Both the position numbers and the translations under genes were made by a program. From the NCBI GenBank assembly GCA_033439295.1, contig JAVTLE010000016.1, positions 1,612,001 through 1,676,000 of the forward strand: a DNA stretch of 64,000 nucleotides, given 5' to 3'. Numbering within the stretch: the first letter of the stretch is position 1; each line of letters begins with the position of its first letter. This document shows positions 21,137-32,652 of this stretch, piece by piece. Under the pieces are notes generated by a model. It saw only the letters and a program-made list of their open reading frames with translations. It ran no database searches and had not been told where the DNA came from. Origin of the DNA: Deuterostichococcus epilithicus. Taxonomy: Eukaryota; Chlorophyta; Trebouxiophyceae; Prasiolales; Stichococcaceae.

Positions 21137-22053
21137 TAAACGATCGGCGCGCCTGCCGTCAAGGTTTCATTTTGCAGATGTGCAGCAGTTGCTGCCAGCG
21201 CCTGCAGTTGACGGCCTATGAGTGCCATTTCATCATCGTGGCAATTGGAACACCTACATCGGCGAGAGGTTGGCTGTGGTTTGCTGCTTGTTTTGGTGAG
21301 ATGATGAGGCCTCAGCCTGGGAGGTGGGGGTGATAGGGGCTGAACGTCCTGGCTCCTGTTTCAGCAGTATGTGAGTGTACCTGCAAAGTTCCTGCAAAGG
21401 TTTGAGCGTTGCGTCCGCAGAACATGCTTCTTATGGTGGCAAGCACTCATGCAGCGGGCGCTTCGTGCTCAATATGCGGTTGCAACCAATTGGCTGTTAG
21501 TTTCGAGTGAAGTACTGCAGTTGACTTGCCGCTGCATTTCCCGCCGTGTACGGCCACTGCCGCGTCATGCATAGAGGCTGCTGGTGAGTCAAGGGCGACT
21601 CCCTCGCATATCTGCGTGGTGTGCAGAGCGAAAGCAGGTGCCGTTATGAGTCGAGCCACCGGGTGCCTGCCCCATTCCGGTGAAAGGCGGAAAGTGCAAA
21701 GGCGCGCCCTTTCCTGCTGCACAGGAAACATATTTTCCGACTTTATTTCGACCTCAACCTCGCACATCCGCAGCTCAACCCTGCCATGCACACGACTCGG
21801 GGTTACAAGGTCACTTGGGTTGCGTTCCGTGCGGCAGCGGCAACTTTGGCGAAGTCTTCATTCCGAGCATGAGCAGTGCGAACCACGCATACAACGCCTG
21901 TGCGACGTGATTTAGCAGCCTTCGGACTGCAAATCGTCTTTCTTGAGCCTTGAGGCTATCTCGTTGGCTTCACGCAGACCTGCTCGGGGTTGGTCACAAA
22001 GGCAACAGCGCACGCGCATTGCCGCCAGCGCCTCTGTCGTGCAGCCTGGCGCC
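21137..22053. other. Intergenic, no gene seen
   Basis: About 900 bases between TAP46 and the FMN hydrolase/riboflavin kinase gene. Short frames on both strands have no recognisable content. The right end should contain the promoter of the next gene. Confidence 0.4.
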
Positions 22054-25000
22054 ATGACGAAAGCTGTGCGCGCCGTGATATGGGACCTCGATGGGACGGT
22101 GCTAGATACAGGTGCGGAGATACGCACAGCTTACACCTGTGTGAATGGCGCGCCAAATGCACCGGGACGGTCCGAGCCCCAAGCATTGTGGGGTGGGTGG
22201 TTGGAGGAACGACTCGGCAGACTGGTCGTATCGCATTGTTGCATTTTGGTCAGGCCCAGCATACTGCCTGGTGCTGCTGTGCGGCGTTAGCAAGCGGCAT
22301 CCGCAGCCGGACCTCGCTCCTCGTCCAGAGCGAGGTCGCCTCGCATGCGTGACAGTCCCGGCTGCGCTGCGCGCTCGCAGAGAGCCTTATCCACGAGGTC
22401 AGCCGCAAGGTGCTGGAGGCGCACGGCGCGGCGCTGACGCCGGAGGTCGTGGCGGCGGCCATGGGCAAGCGGCCGCTGGAGGCGTGGCAGGCGGTCGTGG
22501 ACCTGCTGGCGCTGCCGGTGCCCGCGCAGCAGCTGTGCGCCGAGAGTGAGCCGCTGCTCACGGAACGGTGCGGCTGATCCACACAACAGATCACACTTCA
22601 GGGCATACCATGATAGTGCTGGGCTGGAGCCCGGCGGCGGCGCCGGCATTGCCATCTAGCACATGCTCGCGCAATGCTGGTATGCTTGGCAAGCGCCAGC
22701 TTGATGGCGCGCCACAGCTCGCACAGCGCCTGCGGGTGTGCAGCGAGCCCGCTACGACCAGGCACCCAGCAAACGGCAGCCGTGCATCCGTCCAAAGCGC
22801 ATCAAGGAAATCGGCCTCTGCAATTCGTACTAGCGTTCTTGGGCAGTCATACTGCTGCCGAGCGCCTGGCGGTCGCTGCACCACCTGCGCTTCCGCATCC
22901 GTGGTCCACACATCCATCAGAAGTCTCCCCAAGTCCGGGCGGTGATCAAAACGCCTTTCGTGTCGCAGCTGGGGCGAGGCACGGCTGATGCCAGGCGCCG
23001 GGCGGCTGCTGCACCATCTCCACTCGGCAGGGGTGCCCCTGGCGGTGGCTACCAGCACCCCGCGGCGCACCTACGAGCGCAAGATGTCGGGGCCCGCTGG
23101 CGCCGGCGTGGTGGCCGCTTTTGACACCAGCACCTGCGGTGATGAGGTGGGTGTGCAGTACCTGCAGGCAGCTTTTAGCTGCAGGAGGCAGCGGGTTGGC
23201 TGTGCCTCCTGAGTTCGTTTGGGCAGCCCAGGTGCAAAATGAAGCCTGCGGCTGCTTGGCTGCGAGAGGCATTAAAGCTGTGCTCTGCGGCATCAATGCT
23301 TGTTCACAAACCCTGTGCCTGCATTCTTGGCCTGGGACCTGCAAGTTTTGATGCATTGCGCTAGCACCCCTTGGCACCTCACCAGCAGAGACACACCCGT
23401 ACCCACATGAGGTCGGCCGAATGGCGGCAGGTGGAGAACGGGAAGCCGGCACCCGACTGCTTCACGGCGACGGCGCGCCGTTTGGGCATTGACCCGGAGG
23501 AGTGTCTCGTCATCGAGGACGCGCCGGCCGGTGTGGAGGTGCGTCGACCCTGGTTCCGCCCTGCAGCACACGCTGTGCGACCTCGCGAGCCTCTGTCTAC
23601 CAGCAAGTAAGGCGGAGCATGCAGCTCTGGTCCTGCTCGCGAAGCCCTGAGCGGCTGGTGCCGGGCGCAGGCGGCGACGGCGGCTGGCATGCGCGTGGTG
23701 GTCGTCCCCTCGCTGGCGCGGGACCGATACCCGAAGCCCGACGAGCAGGCCGCCTCAGGTTGGGCCCGTCTGTGGTGCTCGACAGCAGCCACGATCCATT
23801 GATGAGCAGGTTCACTCTCGGCCGTGCAACGCTGCCTGTGGGGCGAGAGCGGCCGGAGCTCATTGGAGGCTGCTGCGTCAGGGGGCCAGGCCTCGGGCCG
23901 GCGCTCCCCTTCCACCAGCAGCGGCAACGTGCTCCTGCTACCGGCCAGGGGCGCGCACGCGCAGGGTGCTGCCAGGAGGGGCGCGCCACCGTCACACCCG
24001 AGCATGACGACTAACGCTCCACGCAGCGGCGACATGCCCTGCTTGTCTGGGAGAGACACCCCGTGACGGGGGACCGCGGACGCACAGGGTGCTGCCAGGT
24101 GCTGCCGTCGCTGCTGGACTTCCGACCGGAGGACTACGGCCTGCCGGCCTTTGCCGACCAGATCGAGGGGACCGTGGCCCTGGACCCGGCGTGGCGGCTG
24201 CGCGGCACGGTCGTGCGCGGCTTCGGGCGCGGGTCCAAGGTGGGCAGTCGCGCTGTTTGGGCGCTGCAGAGGCATGCTCGTGAGATAAGTTCTGGAGAAC
24301 GTAGCTGGCAGGCGGGGCCCTGCTCTGTCCTCGCTCCGTCCACGGTGCGCGCCTGCGCATGTCGGCTTAGCACTGCCTGGCAGTGGAGCAGAATCCGCGC
24401 CGCCTGGCTGTGCCGCAAGCCGCTGCAGCCCTGGCGCTGCAAACATCATCCGCTACCAACTTGGTTGTTTTTACTCCTCGCTACGCGTCCGTTGCAGGAG
24501 CTGGGCATTCCGACGGCCAACATGGACAGGGCATCGCTGCACGGCGAGCTCGCCGAAGCAGTCACCGGGATCTATGCAGGCAAGCATGTGGGCACTGCCC
24601 CTGGCACACATCTGACCTTCCGTGACAACAAGGCGTCATCTTGCGGCAGCTCTGAAGTCAAACCTGATTCCATCACTGGACATGCCTGGCTGGCTCGCCT
24701 GCAGGCTGGGCGTCTGTTGGCAAGTCCACCGCCGTGTACCCCATGGTGATGAGCATTGGTTACAATCCTTTCTACGGCAACAAGGTGAGCAACAGGGCAT
24801 TCGATTATATAAAAATCCCTCAAACTCAGGCTTTCGAGGCACCTGGCATGCACACGACCTGCAGTTCCGTTAGGGCCCTCCATGAAGCTGTGTCCACTGT
24901 GCACAATCTCCAGCGGATGCTGCTGCACCTGTTGGCTGTCCATGACGTGTTCCGAGGGGGTATCCACTGCAGGAAAAGACAGCCGAGCCCTGGCTGCTGC

Positions 25001-25438
25001 ACGAGTTCGAGGAGGACTTTTACGACGAGGAGCTGCGCCTCGTGGTGAGGGCCCAGCACGTTCATGCAGGGCCACAGCGCCGCGCGACTGTGCGGCCACA
25101 TGATTTCCAGTCACGCAAACGCACGAGGAACATGGGCGACTGCAAAGACACATGGAAAGGCATGCTTGGGCCACGGATCATCGTTTCGCTTGTGCAGTCG
25201 TTGACCCCATGCAGTCCTATCCAGCATCAATGTTATACATGGGTGATGCAGGATGAGCCGCATGTGCGCATTCCCACAGGTGTGCGCCTACATCCGCCCG
25301 GAGGCGGACTTCACCACTGTCGAGGACCTGATCGCGAGGATCCACAGAGACGCAGGCGTCACGCGGGCGGCACTGCAGCATCCCAGCCTCGCCGTCTATA
25401 ACACAGACGACGGGCTGCGGCCTAGTCCCAACCTGTGA
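22054..25438 (+). CDS. Bifunctional FMN hydrolase (HAD) / riboflavin kinase
   Basis: The N-terminal half is a HAD phosphatase: [13 protein letters not shown] (motif I, nucleophile Asp; exon 1), [20 protein letters not shown] and [38 protein letters not shown] (motif II), [19 protein letters not shown] (motif III Lys), [12 protein letters not shown] (motif IV acids) and [19 protein letters not shown]. The C-terminal half is riboflavin kinase: [32 protein letters not shown] joined to [10 protein letters not shown] (the GxGxGxxxxGxPTAN motif), [60 protein letters not shown]. This matches plant AtFMN/FHY, which makes FMN from riboflavin and dephosphorylates it back. No transit peptide is visible, so it is probably cytosolic. 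Stop at 25436-25438. The C-terminal half's first exon has an echo copy in the preceding intron. Confidence 0.92.
23953..24099 (+). repeat. Exon-edge echo near the riboflavin-kinase acceptor
   Basis: The segment before the kinase exon, 24076-24099, ends CAGGGTGCTGCCAGG. A near copy at 23953-23976 ends with the same 15 bases. The offset is 123 bases. After the copy the sequence diverges at once from the exon. Confidence 0.65.
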
Positions 25439-25444
25439 CATGAT

Positions 25445-25466
25445 AGTGAATGGTGCACCATTCACT
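25445..25466. terminator. Perfect 22-base palindrome just after a stop codon
   Basis: AGTGAATGGTG is followed directly by its reverse complement, starting 7 bases after the riboflavin kinase stop. As RNA it could form a hairpin in the 3' untranslated region. A role in 3'-end processing is a guess. Confidence 0.6.
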
Positions 25467-26486
25467 GTGCTGATGGGGGCAGAACATGTATTGAAGCAAG
25501 TTTATTCTCCAATCCTGCTGCAATCATAATGTGTGCGCGCTACCCTTGTGCCAATAATAAGTCAAGAACAACAGAAATGAACAACTGGCCAACAATGAAC
25601 GCCATCTCTGCCGTCTACCTACAGAAAGGACTGCATGGCGAAATCGACAGGTTGATGAAGATTTCTGGCACCCCCAAGTGGTTGGAAAACGGAACAATAC
25701 CCATGGGGTCTCGAGGTCGATTCCTCATGCGGACGAAAAACAAGGAGTGAATTGGGTCATAGTCATACATATGACTGCCCCGCTTTCGCATTGCTTCGGC
25801 AATCACCCATCGCTATCGATCACCTTCGGGTGACACTCCACCATCTCTTGGTTGTGTATATAAGTGGATTTAATTCCACTTTCACAACCAACCTTCCGGT
25901 CAAAGGGTCTTTCACTTTTCACGCTCCACCACCCCCAAGCACAAAGATAGAAATTTGTAAACCAAAGCGAATGAAGATAACTGTGGGGCATTTAGTTGAT
26001 CTCTTGTTGCACCAATAAAAGACAGCAAAACCAAAGAGGTCTACAAACGGACCAAACCAATACGGTGCAAACACACCAGTCTGTTGCAATCGTCAAGTGC
26101 ACAGCCAGCACGCAGGCATCCAAACAGAAGAAAACCTGTTCGAGGGTAGGTGCAACTCACTTGCGCCTGCCGCTACCAACTTGCTACTTGAAATACTACT
26201 GCTATATACACCAACACGTATACTGAAGTCTCGCGAAAGCAAGAGGCTCCTGTCACCCATGCAGTCAGGCGCATGCAACTGCTCTGATCACACAGCTTCC
26301 CTCGTGGCTCGTCGACATGAATCAACCCTGCTACACGCTGGGCATGCATGTTGTACAGTCTATCAACCGCCACCGGGCTGACTAACGACCTTCTGCCTCA
26401 TCAAACGTGTTGCTTCATCTTCTCCAGGTGCTGCTTCCATTTGGAGTGTGTTTTGCTTCCATTCTCCTTCCGGCAGCATGCCGCCG
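25467..26486. other. AT-richer intergenic block with several hairpins
   Basis: Base use changes visibly from the GC-rich flanks. A plus-strand frame of 73 residues at 25529-25750 (including GEIDRLMKISGTPKWLENG) has no recognised family and is followed by four hairpins between 25761 and 25891. No exon of a known gene was found. The block lies between two convergent genes and between two perfect palindromes. It may be an inserted foreign, organellar or selfish fragment, or simply shared 3' untranslated sequence. Confidence 0.45.
25761..25891 (+). other. Cluster of four hairpins, two with cUUCGg tetraloops
   Basis: Hairpin 1 (25761-25776): AGTCAT, loop ACAT, ATGACT. Hairpin 2 (25790-25803): ATTGC, loop TTCG, GCAAT. 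Hairpin 3 (25820-25833): TCACC, loop TTCG, GGTGA. Hairpin 4 (25848-25891): outer stem TTGGTTGTG with CACAACCAA, inner stem AAGTGGA with TCCACTT, loop TTTAAT. Hairpins 2 and 3 have the extra-stable C-UUCG-G form on the plus strand. Such a run is unlike the rest of the window and suggests a structured RNA or processed 3' end. Confidence 0.55.
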
Positions 26487-26510
26487 GGAGGGTCGGCATG
26501 CCGACCCTCC
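26487..26510. other. Perfect 24-base palindrome
   Basis: GGAGGGTCGGCA is followed directly by its reverse complement. It lies about 70 bases past the stop codon of the minus-strand Rieske gene, so it could be a hairpin in that gene's 3' untranslated region or a mark of the right edge of the AT-richer block. Confidence 0.6.
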
Positions 26511-26580
26511 GATATGTTTGCCCGGTCTTGGTGGCGGCTACACCGCCGCAGCAAGTGTGGCCACCCCAATCAAAGCCCCA

Positions 26581-29500
26581 TCAGTGGTGACCAGAGTGCG
26601 GCAGCACACCGTAGCCCAGTTCGATGTAGTCCTGCAGCATGTCAAGCCATGAGACACCTCAGCGACGACAGGCCGCAGTGCAGGAAGCTGCGCAGCGAGA
26701 GGGTCCTGCGCCGGTGCTGCAGCCAAGCGCAGCTTCGATCGAGGGAATCCAAGCTCGATGATGTGCTGCAGGTTGGAGAGCCTCGACACGAGTTCGGAAG
26801 CACAAACATCAGAATGGGGCAGCGGACACGTAAAGCTTCAGCTCACCTGGCGCAGGCGGCGGAAAGCGGTCTGTACGCCGTCGGCCTTGACGTTGACCTC
26901 CCGCTGCAGCAGGTCCGGCCGCAGCTGCTCCACCATGGCCTTGTCCTCCGACAGGATCCTACAAGTGAATAACAGCAGGAGGTCAGAGAGTGGGATGGGT
27001 CAGCAGGGTCAGATAAACGTTTTGGGTGCATGTCAGGCCTTTTTGGGTGTGACGGCAGTCCGAGGTGTCGAGGGTAGGGGCTCTTGTTTCGCTGCATCGT
27101 GCGGTTGGTTTGCAGCAATATGCGACTGCACTGCACGACTGCCAGCTTGATTTCCTTGTTTGAGAGGTGAGCTCCACTGCAACAGAGCAGCGTACCTGCC
27201 GGCATTGAATGGTGCCGGTACACCACTCAGCGGAGGTGGCAGCAGGTCCTCTCGTGCAGCCAGCACTTCGCTGGAGCAGCATCTGCAAGCACAGGCTACT
27301 GCGACAACAGGGCTGCAACGTCAAAACGCGCACTTGATCATGGCGTCATGTGCCAGTTTGTCCCAGGCGTCCATGTTGAACAGCTTGCCGGTGACGCCGG
27401 GCACCAGGGGAGCCTCCAGGTTCCGGATCAACGCAAAGCGGTTGACAGTTCGCCCCTCGTTGATGGGCACCGTGTTGACGAAGGTCGTGAACGACAGCCC
27501 GTTGCCTGCGCAGGAAACATAGTCTGCACTGTGAGCGAAACGAGGCAGCGGGCGGGACACGAGTGGGTTGCGCCATGCTGGCATTTCCGAGGCGCGCTGC
27601 GACACGACCTGGGCACTCCTTCGGGCGCTCGGCATGCAACGTGCCACAGGCTGCGGCTCGAGCTGCAGCTGGGACAGCCTTGCACCCGACGAGCAGCGGT
27701 CGTCCCCCAGCATTGGTGAGCGTCACGCGAGGACGGATGGCTGTGCTCAGCAAGCAGACGCACCCAGGGTGAAGGAGATGACCGATGTGGAAGGCAGCAT
27801 CGCGCGCGCCGTGACCTGCACCTCTTTGACCTGCACAATGCATCACGTGGCTCGAGACGACCCTTCCTGTCAGGCACTGTGGGCACCGGAAGGTACCTAT
27901 GCCCTGTCTCCACAGCAAGCAAGGGTGGCACAGGGCATTTGCAGCCGCCAGGGCATTTGCAGCCGCCCTCTGTGCAGCAGGCGGGCGCCGTTGCGAGAGC
28001 GCAGGCGCGCCCAGGCGGTGCGGGCCGACCGGCACAGGACACAGGAACGAGCCGCGGCTGGGGCGCACCTTGCTCCACTCCCACATTGCATTGACGGGCT
28101 TGTTGGTCAGCGAGAAGGTGGCGCTCACGGCGAAGGGCCCGTTCTTGGCCTCCATCTCCCGAATCGATGGCGCGTCCTGCGGGCAGTGCGGCAGCTGTGC
28201 TCGAGCATCGATCGCAGCATTCGAGCTTGGTTTCTTGCGACTCACACCAGTGACACACACAAACATCAGACGAATGCTCAAAGTTGTGACGCAGACAAAC
28301 ATCAGACGAATGCTCAAAGTTTGCAGGTTAGCAGACCGTGTCTGCTCAAGAGTTGCAGCCCAGGTCAGGGTGGTGACGGACGACTTCAGCGCAGGGCAGG
28401 CGCGCATCAACGACCAGGCTAGGGAGACACAGGCAGCAGCTGCAGCGCCTCCAGCGGCTGCAACCTGCGGGGTGGAGAAGGTGTAGAGACAAGACACCTT
28501 GTTGCCGAAGGAGTCCGAGTGCAGGTAGTGGATGTGTGCCATGTCAATGGCGTTCTCAAAGACGGCCCAGTGCCCACACTCGAACTCGATCTCGCCATAC
28601 ACCGGCTTCCACCTGCAGAGAAGTTTCTAAAGAGCTTGAAACGCTGCCTCATGCATACGCCTTGTAAACCATAGGCTTTTGAAGCTGATTGGAAGCTCAG
28701 GATGGATCACGGCGCTGCGCTCTTGGGGCCAGCGATGAAGGCTTGACATCAAACGCAGCCAAGTGCAGCGATGCAGCATCTCTGCCCTTCTGCTTTTACG
28801 TCAACAGGTGGACGTGGATAATTAGCCATACAGCAGCATATCAGGCGCCTTTAGCGGGAATTCAAGTGTCTTCACAGGCGCACTTGGGGTCATCCAGCTC
28901 GGGAACGTAGGGAATGGGCGGGCGTGCGTCCATGGGCATGGCCTTGGAGCCGTTGAACAGCCAAACGAATCCGCCCTTCTCCACGACGTCGTATGCGGAC
29001 ACCACCGGCACCTTGGGCCAGTCGCCCTGCGCCAGAGGTGAGGGATGGAAACAAGCGACAGTGACTGCAGCTGCTCGATGGCGGCACGGGTGCGGGTCGC
29101 CCAAAACAGACGGACCCTGTCTGCTGACCCAGAGAAAGCTGCAGTGCTTGCGTCTCTGCAAGCAATCGAATGACGGCTCTGACAATACATGTCGCCTCCA
29201 ATGGCAGCTGTGCAGCATCGTCACCTCTGGCACCAGGTTGCTAGACGCATGGTGCCTGACCACTGAAGCTGTCTGACTGAAACATGACAATTTAACCAAT
29301 CAGCACGCCCACCTTGTTCTCGGAGGCGGGCACGTCGCGCACTTTGCCCTCCGCGTCAAACGCCCAGCCGTGGTAGGGGCACACCACACACGACCGCCCG
29401 TCCACGTTGCTCACCCAGCCTGTGCACCATTGATACGTTGCAGATGTGGACATTCAAATATCAAACTCGACACACATCCGATGCAACAGGCTTCAGGAGT

Positions 29501-30572
29501 CGAAGCAGCTTGCCGCATGAGTCGGTTGGAACATGGGTTCCCAGACTGGCGCTTTGAGGCAATGCACTCGAGACAGAATGCTCACCCTCATGCAGGGGCG
29601 CGCCGCGGTGGGGGCACACGTCATTGATGGCGACCACCTTGCCGGCGCTGTCGCGGAAAAGCACGATCTTCTCGCTCAGCATCTCCACTCCCACCGGGTC
29701 TTTGCCCACCTTCTGCGACAGGGCTGCACAGCAGCAAGGACGCTGGCCGTCAGGAGGCCAGGGTTTCGCCTCGGTCTTGCAACAGGGCTGTACGGCCGGC
29801 AGGATGCACCAACTCAAGGATGAGCCTGCTACAGGATGCATAGCACCAAGTCCGAGTCCCAAACGGGCACGCAAGATACACCCTTGGGGCAAAGCTGCCG
29901 CTCACAACGAGAGGCTTTATGCTGCCGTTGGCGGCATCACACCTGCGCGTGCTATGAGGAGATGTTGCTTCTGGGGAAATGCGGTGCAGGAGGTAGCATG
30001 GTAGCGCACCTGCCGCATACCAGAAGTCCTTGAGGTAAAGCCGCCTGTTGAGCAGCTCCCGCTGGCGGTGCGCCCACTGCGTGTCGCTGGTCGACGGGTC
30101 TGCCAGCTGCGTCACAGCAAATTGCAGTCTCAGCAATCTGGCACAGGGTACAACGCAAATCTGCTGGAGCCTCTGCCTTCAGTTGCCCGGCTAGGCAGGA
30201 TTCTTATCCGTCAAGGCAGGGCAGAGCATCGCCTGTGTCAGGGCATTCGCTGCCTCAGCATTCAATCCCTAGCCCAGCTCCACATGAGGTCATCACCTCG
30301 CCAGGCAGGGTGTGCCGCTCCCGCCGCCGCTCAACGTCCTGGCCGGGTGCGGGGCTGACCTCCTCTGCGGGCGGGCTCGGCGCAAAGGCGCTGGGGCTGG
30401 CGGCTGCTGCGATTGAGCAAAGGCAGACGTCAACTTCACCAGCATCAGCCTCGTGTCGGCAACAAGTTCGCAGTCGCAGACGGCGTTGGTCTGCGCCGAG
30501 GTGGCTTTTTGGTAAGGCGGGTGGCGGCAGCGTTCCTTTGAGATGCTCGGCTGAGACAGAGAGGTGCCACAC
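26581..30572 (-). CDS. Rieske-type non-haem iron oxygenase, PaO/CAO/TIC55 family, probably plastid
   Basis: Exons read leftward: a Pro/Ala/Arg-rich N-terminus ending RRRERHTLPGE; RRLYLKDFWYAAG; LSQKVGKDPVGVEMLSEKIV; INDVCPHRGAPLHEG and VVCPYHGWAFDAEGKV (Rieske 2Fe-2S ligands CxH and CxxH); VPVVSAYDVVEKGGFVWLFN; FECGHWAVFENAIDMAHIHY then LHSDSFGN (mononuclear iron motif DxxHxxxxH); FAVSATFSLTNKPVNAMWEW; LSFTTFVNTVPINEGRTVNR; FNMDAWDKLAHDAMIK; ILSEDKAMVEQLRPDLLQRE; and a short last exon YIELGYGVLPHSGHH with stop 26581-26583. All metal ligands are intact. The family includes pheophorbide a oxygenase, chlorophyllide a oxygenase and TIC55; which substrate applies cannot be told, and this one is not a close match to any single member. 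The start at 30572 is tentative. Confidence 0.85.
28256..28320. repeat. Two-copy direct repeat in a Rieske-gene intron
   Basis: The segment ACAAACATCAGACGAATGCT, continuing CAAAGTT, occurs twice about 37 bases apart, with no mismatch seen over 27 bases. It lies in an intron between the iron-motif exon and the preceding exon and has no exon-like content. Confidence 0.85.
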
Positions 30573-31217
30573 TCAGTGGAAAGGAGCGCTTCAAAGGAAG
30601 GAGCCAGCAGGCAAACCTTCTGTCTGCGGCTGCGTGCTGGACCGGGGAGGTGCTGGAACGACATTGGACTGTGGACCGCCGATGCCCCCAACCTGGCACA
30701 GGCGAAAAGGCAGCTCAGCAACCAGCAAACGTTCAGCATATGACCCGCCGGTTGCAGACACTGAGCACGACGGCAGCTCGAAAGCATGGGCCGCCGAGCA
30801 GAAGCATCTGCCAACTACAGGATGCGCATCATGGCGGTGAATCAGGTACCTTCTCCTGCATGCCGATGGCAGGCGGCGCGGGCAGCGCTAGCACTGCTTC
30901 GCCAGCGTCCAGGAATGCCGACCTGTCAGGCGGCTGCATTGGCGGCAGCACCGGCAGCATCGGCGCAGCGCGCGTACGTGATGACAGTCCCGCCACCGCT
31001 GGCTGCCGCAAGCAAGCGGATCAAGAGGGTCAGCATGTTCATGCAGAGCATTCAAGAAGGATTTTGAATGAATGCTCGAAGTCCACGAGCATTCATTACG
31101 AGACATTGACGCCCGCAGCCAGTGCCAAAGAGGCAGACTTCTGGTCACTGTCTCTCATGCGTTTGCAGCAGCTACAGTATGTCTCACATGGTCGTGTGAC
31201 AAGGTTCAAAAACTGAC

Positions 31218-32652
31218 CTGGAAGCCACGCGCGTATTTGACGAGCTGCTTGACCAGCGGGAAGGTCGACGGCAGCAGCACCTGAGGCAACGTCTTCAGCT
31301 GCGAGATCGCCTTGCCCTGCACGGATTAGGGGACCAGCAGTCGATGCGCACTGGCAAACTTTAACATTTTGGTTCACTTTCAGATCCAGTCTGCGAATGC
31401 ACCGAATGGCCGGTTTGCGCTGCGCTGTGAGTGGCTGGAATGTGAAGCCTCAGATGTGCAGCATGGCGCACCGCTGCCTTCTTGTCACCGCCATGCTGCG
31501 TCAGGATGGTCATGATGGCGCCCGCCTCCATGACGTAAAACAGCACCCAGAAGGTACTGCACGCATGACGTCGCGTTGCTCTGAACATCGCTACGCTGTA
31601 ATGCCGATGCGCGAGTGTCTCGAGGCCAGCATTCAGCGCATTGGCTGTCGTCGGGCAGGGCATGCAACTTCCCAAACTCACATGGCAACGGCGTGATCGG
31701 CGGCGAACAAGGGCGAGAACTGGTGCGAGATGCTGGGCAACACATCCCGCATCTCCGCCAGCTGGTGCGCCTGAGCGAACTGGCCAATGACGCCTAGGAA
31801 CTGCAGGCGCAAGCAGCAGAACAGCCATCACAACGGAGGGCCCCACGCCTACTTTGACAGCGCGATTCTGCGATGCATGGTGAACCGTCTGTCATGTAGA
31901 GCGGATCGCGGGAAGGACAGTTTGCTGCGCGACGCAGCAGCTGGCGAAACACAAGGTGTTGGACAGACCGAGAGGCCGGACTTACTCATCGCTCTACGAC
32001 CGACCGCGGGAAGCAGCCCCTCCAGACCGTGCCTTACACATCATAAGAACTCAAACACCTGGAACGCACGCAAGACCTGCGGCAGACATGGCCGGGCACC
32101 TTGCTGGTGACGTGCAGGGTCTCAAGGATGGCTCCGGCTCCGAGTCCCAACAGGAACGAGCGCACAAAGGTCTCCTGGAACCGTCCGTGCTCGCTTTCCT
32201 CATCCTGCAAGCAAACAAGTTGGTGTCAGCGAGCCCCTGTCCTCACTGCAGCTCCAGCAGTGCTGGGTCGCTGACGCGGACCTGGGGTGTCCGGGTCAGC
32301 TGCCATGCGGTTCGCACAGCCCGTGCCGCTGCTGTCTTTGCCGGGCACACAAGACAAATCGGCTGCGCGAATGGGGTCTGCGATGTGGGGCGGCGGAAGG
32401 CCTCATTCGACGAGTTGTTTTCCTTGTCACCTGGCCCCCGGGCGAGCCACCCTTCTGCCCGCCGGCCCGGACCTGGCTGCGCCGCTGGCGCTGCACAAAG
32501 CGGCTTCGCCTTCTGACGTTGCTATCGATGCGCGTCAGCGGCGCCACCTGTGGCGGACACACCGCTGGTCGCGGCGCCTGAAGGGAAGGCCTCGGCGGAC
32601 ACCTGTGTCCCAGAGCGAAAAAGCTCTGGGTTCCGAGCGCTTGCAGTCTCAT
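31218..32652 (-). CDS. Predicted plastid membrane protein of unknown function (3' end not resolved)
   Basis: The start at 32650-32652 opens a basic, hydroxylated N-terminus (MRLQALGTQSFFALGHRCPP, later VRRRSRFVQRQRRSQVRAGG) typical of a transit peptide, ending at a GTGACA donor. Next exons: SEHGRFQETFVRSFLLGLGA and GAILETLHVTSK; FLGVIGQFAQAHQLAEMRDV then LPSISHQFSPLFAADHA; FWVLFYVMEAGAIMTILTQH then GGDKKA; GKAISQLKTLPQVLLPSTFP then LVKQLVKYARGFQ, which ends at a GTCAGT donor, so one or more further exons should lie between about 30.6 and 31.2 kb. Hydrophobic stretches suggest several membrane or amphipathic helices. I do not recognise the family. It is upstream of, and on the same strand as, the Rieske gene. 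Confidence 0.55.

Noticed and set aside
27346-28602. A 418-residue minus-strand open frame in the Rieske gene
   Set aside because: It runs through real exons and introns without a stop because of high GC. Only its ends match the oxygenase; the middle is intron.
30830-31040. A hydrophobic minus-strand frame (LTLLIRLLAASGGGTVITYA) as the last exon of the plastid membrane protein
   Set aside because: No acceptor AG lies between the preceding in-frame stop and the hydrophobic stretch, so it cannot be joined with confidence.
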